Shown here piece by piece: positions 59,319 to 64,000 of a DNA stretch of 64,000 nt. The DNA comes from PALSA-693 sp963729695 (GTDB lineage: Bacteria; Actinomycetota; Acidimicrobiia; Acidimicrobiales; Palsa-688): positions 372,001 to 436,000 of the forward strand of contig CAVSOT010000003.1 of NCBI GenBank assembly GCA_963729695.1, written 5' to 3'. Positions within the stretch are counted from its first letter, which is position 1. Each line of letters begins with the position of its first letter. The notes under the pieces were generated by a model, which did no database searches, was not told the origin of the DNA, and saw nothing but the letters and a program-made list of their open reading frames with translations. The translations under genes and the position numbers were made by a program.

Positions 59319-59328
59319 AGCCCGTCTC
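59305..59328 (+). terminator. Hairpin after the glg operon
   Basis: Arms GAGACGG and CCGTCTC (7 bp) around a 10-nt loop, followed by C-rich rather than T-rich sequence. A possible terminator, weak by consensus. Confidence 0.4.
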
Positions 59329-59389
59329 CCCCAAACGGTCCACCTCACCCGAACAGTGAGGGCGCGGCTTTGTCGCCTAGGCTGGCGAC

Positions 59390-60694
59390 GTGGCGTCGCA
59401 CGGAACGCACGCGGTGCACCCGGCGTGGTGGAAGCGTTGGTGGGTGATCGCCGGGGCAGTCGTGTTGGTCGCGGCCGGGGCCGCCACTGCGGTCGCGGTC
59501 TCGACCGGCGGTCCCAGCCCGGCCGAGGTGGCGGCCAAGAAGGCCCAGTTGGCGGCCGAGCAGGCCGCCGCCCAAGCTGCCGCTCACACCGCCGCCGTCC
59601 GCAGTGCGGACGCCCAGTTGCTGGCCAGCCTCACGGTGTCACCGACGTCCGGCGCGACGGGAGTGGCTCCGGACGCCACCGTCACCGTGACCACACCCGC
59701 AGGCTCCCTTACCTCCGTTCGGGTCACGGATTCGACAGGAGCGGCCGTGACGGGCAGCCTGGCGCCTTCGGGACTGGAGTGGCGGTCGACCGGAAATCTC
59801 CGGGCCGGCGCGACCTACCACGTGGTCGCCGCCGCGGCCCAGCCGGGTGGGATCGGCGCCCAGAAGGAAACCACGTTCGCCACCTTGACGCCGACTGCCG
59901 AGGTCACCGCATCCGTGTGGCCGTCGTCCGGGCTGTCGGTCGGCGTGGGCCAGCCCTTGGTGTTGACCTTCAGCCACGACATCACCACCGCTGCCGCCCA
60001 GGCCGCGGTGCTATCCCACATCACCGTGAGCATGTCGACTCCGGTCGCCGGCGGCTGGTACTGGTTCAGTCCGCACGAGCTGCATTTCCGGCCCAAGGCG
60101 TACTGGCCGTCCGGTGAGCGGGTCAGCGTCTCGGCCGACCTCAACGGGTGGAATGCCGGCGGAGGCCAATGGGGATCGGGCACCCTGACGGACGCCTTCA
60201 GCATCGGGGACGCTCGCATCTCGATCGCCAATCTGGCGACCGAGCAGATGCAGGTCACCCTCAACGGAAAGACCGTTGCCGTCTACCCGATCAGCGGGGG
60301 CCGGCCGCAGTACCCCACCATGGATGGCATTCACGTCGTGTTGGATCGCGAGAGCCTGGTGCACATGGACTCGGCCACGGTGGGGATTCCGGTGAACTCG
60401 CCCAACGGCTACAACGAGATCGTCTATGACGACGTGCACATTTCCGACAGCGGCGAGTACGTCCACGCCGCTCCATGGTCGGTATCGGACCAGGGCTTCA
60501 CCAACGTGTCGCACGGCTGCATCAACATCAGCCCGGCCAACGCCCAGCAGTTCTTCCAGTTCAGCCGGGTGGGCGACATCGTGGAGGTCGTCGGCGGCCC
60601 TCGCCCCGCCGCCCAGGGCGATCACGGGGTCATGGACTGGTCGGGTCCCGCCTGGAGTCAGTGGACCCCGGCGACCGTGCACGCCTTGGCCTAG
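59390..60694 (+). CDS. L,D-transpeptidase with Ig-like domains
   Basis: 434 residues from GTG 59390. A membrane anchor (about residues 12-33, WWVIAGAVVLVAAGAATAVA) is followed by an Ala-rich stretch, two Ig-like domains (about 75-255) and a YkuD catalytic domain (about 270-400) with the Cys site VSHGCINISP. The layout is that of mycobacterial Ldt enzymes that make 3-3 peptidoglycan cross-links outside the membrane. There is no lipobox. No strong ribosome site is visible; a later start would lose little. Confidence 0.93.
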   Translation: MASHGTHAVHPAWWKRWWVIAGAVVLVAAGAATAVAVSTGGPSPAEVAAKKAQLAAEQAAAQAAAHTAAVRSADAQLLASLTVSPTSGATGVAPDATVTVTTPAGSLTSVRVTDSTGAAVTGSLAPSGLEWRSTGNLRAGATYHVVAAAAQPGGIGAQKETTFATLTPTAEVTASVWPSSGLSVGVGQPLVLTFSHDITTAAAQAAVLSHITVSMSTPVAGGWYWFSPHELHFRPKAYWPSGERVSVSADLNGWNAGGGQWGSGTLTDAFSIGDARISIANLATEQMQVTLNGKTVAVYPISGGRPQYPTMDGIHVVLDRESLVHMDSATVGIPVNSPNGYNEIVYDDVHISDSGEYVHAAPWSVSDQGFTNVSHGCINISPANAQQFFQFSRVGDIVEVVGGPRPAAQGDHGVMDWSGPAWSQWTPATVHALA

Positions 60695-60803
60695 GGGCCC
60701 GGAGCGGGATCGGGTCGGGCTGTCTTCGCCGTGGCCCGGGTCGCAGTCAGGTCAGGCCGGGGCCCAGAACACCAACGCGGCACGAGTAATTTCCGATAGG
60801 GCA

Positions 60804-60850
60804 ACCCGGGTCACGTTCTTGTTCACATATGACCACAACGGGACACGAGT
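60804..60850. repeat. Imperfect palindrome, copy B of a dispersed repeat
   Basis: The right arm CCACAACGGGACACGAGT matches the copy A arm (25966-25983) at 17 of 18, and the match continues through GGCCTCC. The left arm ACCCGGGTCACGTT pairs with it only partly. It lies in the 322-bp gap 60695-61016 between the convergent ldt and galT genes, where I see no gene. Confidence 0.65.
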
Positions 60851-61016
60851 GGCCTCCAGGCGAATAACCCGTGGCGCGTTTGTGTCAGAAGGCCCGATCA
60901 AAACGTGACGAGCGTAGACCTCGGGGCGTCCGGGCGGGCCGCGTTGGTATTCCGATACCGCCCCGGAATGCGCTTGCGCCGGCCAGGCTCCGCCCGACGT
61001 CATGGGTTGAGGCCGC

Positions 61017-62000
61017 TCAGGCCGGTGCGACCACCTCGGAGCGAAGCTCGTCGGCCGCCTGTTCCGGTGCCACCACGTTGATGAGCACACCAGATCCCAT
61101 CTCGAACCCGCCCCGGGTCGTGATCTTGGGCATCAGGTGCACGTGCCAGTGAAAGTCCCCGGTCGGCCGGAAGGGCGCCGAGTGGAACATGATGTTGTAG
61201 GCGATATCGCCAAGCCGCGATCGCAGGCCGGCCAGCGCCAACTGGACAGAACGACCTATCCCAGCCAGGTCGGCGGGGTCGGCGTGATGAAGGTGCGGCT
61301 CGTGTTGGCGGGGCACGATCAGCAGCTCGTATGGAGTGCCGCTCCAGAAGGGGCTGATAATGACGACGTGCTCGTCGGCGTGAACCACCCGATGCTCGGC
61401 CTCTTCCTCGGCGTCGAGTACCGCACAGAGGAGGCAGTTGCCCTGGAAGCGGGCGAACCCGGCCAGCTCGTTGGCTGCCTCACCCGGTATGAACGGCATC
61501 GACATCAGCTGCCCGTGCGGGTGTTCGATAGAGGCGCCCGCCTCCCGGCCGCTGTTGACCACGGCCTGGCTGTAACGGAGGCCGATGCCCGCGTGGGCGG
61601 TCATCCGATCACGTAAGGCCTCCATGACGAGGGCGGAATGCGCTTCGCTCAGGTCGGCCCAACTGGAGTTGTGATCGGGCGCCAGCACCAGCACTTCGTG
61701 CACGCCGCTCGCGGGAGCCTGGGTGTGGACCGGACCGAGGTGGGTGACGACCATGGGCTCGTTGCCGCTGAAGGCCGGGTAGCGGTTGGCGACCACCCGG
61801 ACCAGCCACGTGCCTTCCGGCCCGTAGCTCTCGAGAACTGGAGCCCCGCCGTCATCGCTGCTCGGGCAGAACGGGCAGGGACGCCCAGTCGCGTCCTCCA
61901 CAGGAAGTCGGCGAGGCAAGAAGTCCGAGGGCCGTTGCGACCGCTCCCCGGCAATGACTACCCAGCGACCGGTAAGGGGGTCGAGCCGAAGCTGGCTCAT
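61017..62000 (-). CDS. galT: Galactose-1-phosphate uridylyltransferase
   Basis: 327 residues from ATG 62000. HIT-like fold with the catalytic His in SIEHPHGQLMSMPF, a Cys pair in RPCPFCPSSDD and His-rich HWHVHLMPK near the end. It swaps UMP between UDP-glucose and galactose-1-phosphate (Leloir pathway). No galK or galE is next to it. A frame extension to 62060 has no support. Confidence 0.93.
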   Translation of the reverse strand: MSQLRLDPLTGRWVVIAGERSQRPSDFLPRRLPVEDATGRPCPFCPSSDDGGAPVLESYGPEGTWLVRVVANRYPAFSGNEPMVVTHLGPVHTQAPASGVHEVLVLAPDHNSSWADLSEAHSALVMEALRDRMTAHAGIGLRYSQAVVNSGREAGASIEHPHGQLMSMPFIPGEAANELAGFARFQGNCLLCAVLDAEEEAEHRVVHADEHVVIISPFWSGTPYELLIVPRQHEPHLHHADPADLAGIGRSVQLALAGLRSRLGDIAYNIMFHSAPFRPTGDFHWHVHLMPKITTRGGFEMGSGVLINVVAPEQAADELRSEVVAPA

Positions 62001-62141
62001 ATACCTGCAGGGTAGTCGCGCACGAAGGGCACGCCTTCGACGGTACCGCGAGAGTGCCACCTATGTCGCGCACCCTGTGCGCAAAGAAGACCCGGCGCAC
62101 CGGGAGCACTGATCCGATCACCTCCCGCTACCCTGGCAGGT

Positions 62142-63270
62142 GTGCTGGCGTACCTCGACCATGCTGCCGGAGGTCCCATCCACCCGGCCGCGGCCGCCGC
62201 GATGCTGCCCTGGATCACCGATCGGTTCGGCAATCCGTCCGGCGCGCACCAGGTGGCTCGAGCGGCGCGCCAGGCGGTGGACGAGTCGCGGGACGCCTTG
62301 GCCGAGCTGATCGGGGTTCACCCCGGAGGCATCACGTTCACCTCTGGCGGGACGGAGGCGGACAACCTGGCGGTGCTGGGTTCGCTGGCGGCGCGTCCCG
62401 GTCCCGTGGTCGTTAGCGCCGTGGAGCACCCGGCGGTCCTCGAGGCCGCCGCAGCCAGCGGCCAGGAGGTCCGAATCGCACCGGTGGACCCAGCGGGTAT
62501 CGTCGACCTCGACGCACTCAAGTACCTGCTCGATCCCTCGGTGACGCTGGTCTCGGTGCAACTCGCCAATCACGAAACGGGTGTGATCCAACCGCTGCAC
62601 GGCATCGCTCGCTCGGTGCGCCGGTTGGCGCCGCCGCGCCGTGCTTCACACCGACGCAGTGCAAGCCGCGCTGTGGCTGGACCTCCAGGACGCGGCCGCC
62701 CAGGCGGACCTCGTCAGCGTCAGCGGGCACAAGCTCGGTGGGCCGCAGGGCGTCGGCGTCTTGGCCAGCCGGGGCCAGCCGGTGTTACGAGCAGTCCTGC
62801 ACGGCGGGGGCCAAGAGCGCGAACTGCGCAGCGGTACCCACAACGTCGCGGGCATCGTCGGTCTGGCGGCTGCCGCCGAAGTGGCGAGCGCCAACCGGCT
62901 CGAGAGCGCGGCCCGGGTCCAGGACCGGCGCGACCGGCTCGCCGCTCAGCTGCGAGCGGCACTTCCCGACGCGGTCGAGACGGCGGCCGGCGTGGCGCGG
63001 ATCCCAGGACATCTGCACCTGCGCCTCCCCGGCATCGAGAGCGAGGCCTTGCTCGTGCTGCTCGACGAGGCCGGAGTGTGTGCTTCAGCCGGCGCCGCGT
63101 GCGCCAGCGGGGCCATGGAGCCCAGTCCAGTCCTTTTGGCCATGGGTGTTCCCAAGGACGAGGCCCGTTCCGGTTTGCGCCTCAGCCTGGGTCCCTCGAC
63201 GACGGTCCAAGAGACAGAGTTGGCGGCCGCGGTGATCCCGGCGGCGGTCGAGCGGCTCAGGGTGGCCTGA
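62142..63270 (+). pseudogene. Cysteine desulfurase (IscS/NifS family), interrupted by a frameshift
   Basis: The first frame (GTG 62142) gives YLDHAAGGPIHP, NPSGAHQVAR, FTSGGTEADNLAVLG, VSAVEHPAVLE and ANHETGVIQPL. After about 62625-62640 the gene continues one base further on, with VLHTDAVQAA, the PLP-lysine motif SVSGHKLGGPQG, RSGTHNVAGIVGLA and the active Cys in GAACASGAMEPS. All family features are present, so only one indel separates it from an intact gene. It abstracts sulfur from cysteine. The original frame stays open across the rest and into mnmA, which is coincidental. Two bases separate it from mnmA, its likely sulfur acceptor. Confidence 0.85.
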
Positions 63271-63272
63271 CC

Positions 63273-64000
63273 GTGCGCGTCCTGGTTGCGATGTCGGGCG
63301 GAGTCGACTCCTCGGTGGCCGCCGCCTTGTTGGTGCAGGCGGGTGAAGAGGTGGTGGGGGTCACCATGAAGCTGTGGGGCGGTCCCTCCGACAGCGGGTG
63401 CTGCTCGGTGTCGGACGTCGACGACGCCCGGCGCGTTGCCCAACAGCTTGGGATCGCCCATCACGTGTTCAACTTCTCAGAAGAGTTCGATCGTCACGTG
63501 GTCGAACCGTATGTCGCGCAGCACGCAGCGGGATACACGCCGAATCCCTGCGTCGAGTGCAACCGCCATCTGAAGTTCGATCGGCTGCTGGTCCGAGCCG
63601 CCCAGCTCGGTTTCGACGCCGTAGCCACCGGCCACCACGCTCAGGTGGGTATCGGACCCGCGGGCACGTGGGTGCTGCGACGCGGTGCCGACAGCGCCAA
63701 GGATCAGTCCTACGTGCTGCACATGCTGACCCAGGACCAGCTGGCTCGGGTCCGTTTTCCCGTGGGCCATCTGACGAAGAGCGACGTGCGACAGGTAGCC
63801 GCGCAGCTCGGCTTGCGGACGGCCGCCAAGCCCGACAGCCAGGACGTGTGCTTCATCTCGAAGTCCGGGGGACGGGAGGCATTCCTCGGCGAACGGATCG
63901 GGATGCACCCGGCCAAGGTGGTAGACGGGTCCGGCACGGTCGTCGGCCACGTACCGTCCGTGCATCTGGTGACCGTCGGGCAACGCAAGCATCTTGGTGC
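63273..64000 (+). CDS. mnmA: tRNA-specific 2-thiouridylase (3'-truncated by window edge)
   Basis: The first 242 codons are visible from GTG 63273. The PP-loop AMSGGVDSSVAAALL, VVGVTMKLWGG, the catalytic Cys region NPCVECNRHLKF with FDAVATGHHA, and the second catalytic Cys SQDVCFISK are all in place. It inserts sulfur at uridine 34 of tRNA-Lys, -Glu and -Gln using ATP. The remaining third of the protein lies beyond the window. Confidence 0.95.
   Translation, partial: MRVLVAMSGGVDSSVAAALLVQAGEEVVGVTMKLWGGPSDSGCCSVSDVDDARRVAQQLGIAHHVFNFSEEFDRHVVEPYVAQHAAGYTPNPCVECNRHLKFDRLLVRAAQLGFDAVATGHHAQVGIGPAGTWVLRRGADSAKDQSYVLHMLTQDQLARVRFPVGHLTKSDVRQVAAQLGLRTAAKPDSQDVCFISKSGGREAFLGERIGMHPAKVVDGSGTVVGHVPSVHLVTVGQRKHLG

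Noticed and set aside
62142..64000. A fused desulfurase-MnmA protein in the continuous frame
   Set aside because: Between about 62640 and 63270 this frame has no desulfurase motifs while the next frame has all of them; the openness is a GC effect.

Overview
The window is a GC-rich, densely coded bacterial chromosome segment. Frequent GTG/TTG starts, -10 boxes placed about 7-8 nt before start codons (leaderless style), the order lysA-hom-thrC-rho-rpmE-prfA-prmC-tsaC-atp, an actinobacterial-type long ATP synthase delta subunit and the GlgE alpha-glucan pathway all point to an actinobacterium. A deep-branching lineage such as Acidimicrobiia is my best guess, but no 16S rRNA gene is present to test it.

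Layout. 1-4.9 kb: 3' part of a hydantoinase/oxoprolinase A gene, a frameshifted fatty-acid desaturase, a primary-like sigma factor, a small unknown protein and a cold-shock protein. 5.2-16.1 kb: a decayed tyrosine recombinase remnant beside a complete kdpFABC high-affinity K+ pump operon. The sensor KdpD is split: its ATP-binding/Usp half ends the kdp operon on the minus strand, and its membrane/GAF/kinase half starts the divergent operon with kdpE. A second split set follows on the minus strand, with another KdpD N-half and a DUF4118-GAF protein that has no kinase. 16.5-28.8 kb: tRNA-Arg(CCG), then lysine/threonine biosynthesis (lysA, hom, thrC), rho, rpmE, a conserved unknown, a methyltransferase, an AbiEi/DUF559-like protein, prfA, prmC and tsaC. 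28.9-36.6 kb: the ATP synthase operon (atpZ, I, B, E, F, H, A, G, D, C). 36.7-49 kb: a polyprenyl-phosphate GlcNAc-1-P transferase, glyA, a 2H-phosphoesterase/GNAT fusion, glpX, a membrane glycosyltransferase, an FAD amine oxidase-like protein, an unusual acidic zinc-ribbon protein with two internal modules, a hydrolase, an M20 peptidase and meaB. 49.2-60.7 kb: alpha-glucan metabolism (glgP divergent from glgE-treS-mak-glgB) and an L,D-transpeptidase. 61-64 kb: galT, a frameshifted cysteine desulfurase and the 5' part of mnmA.

How parts work together. TreS and Mak turn trehalose into maltose-1-phosphate, GlgE polymerises it, GlgB branches the glucan and GlgP degrades it. LysA, Hom and ThrC form the aspartate-family branch (homoserine kinase is not in the window). 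PrmC methylates the release factor made by its neighbour prfA. The cysteine desulfurase probably supplies sulfur to MnmA for tRNA 2-thiouridine.

Caution. Three otherwise intact genes (desaturase, rho, cysteine desulfurase) each need a single frame change, and three others (prmC, the GlcNAc-1-P transferase, the gene after rpmE) lack a canonical start where homology or coding sense says the protein begins. Draft-sequence errors are therefore a real possibility. Several short tandem repeats sit at gene 3' ends and contain the stop codon of the adjacent gene.
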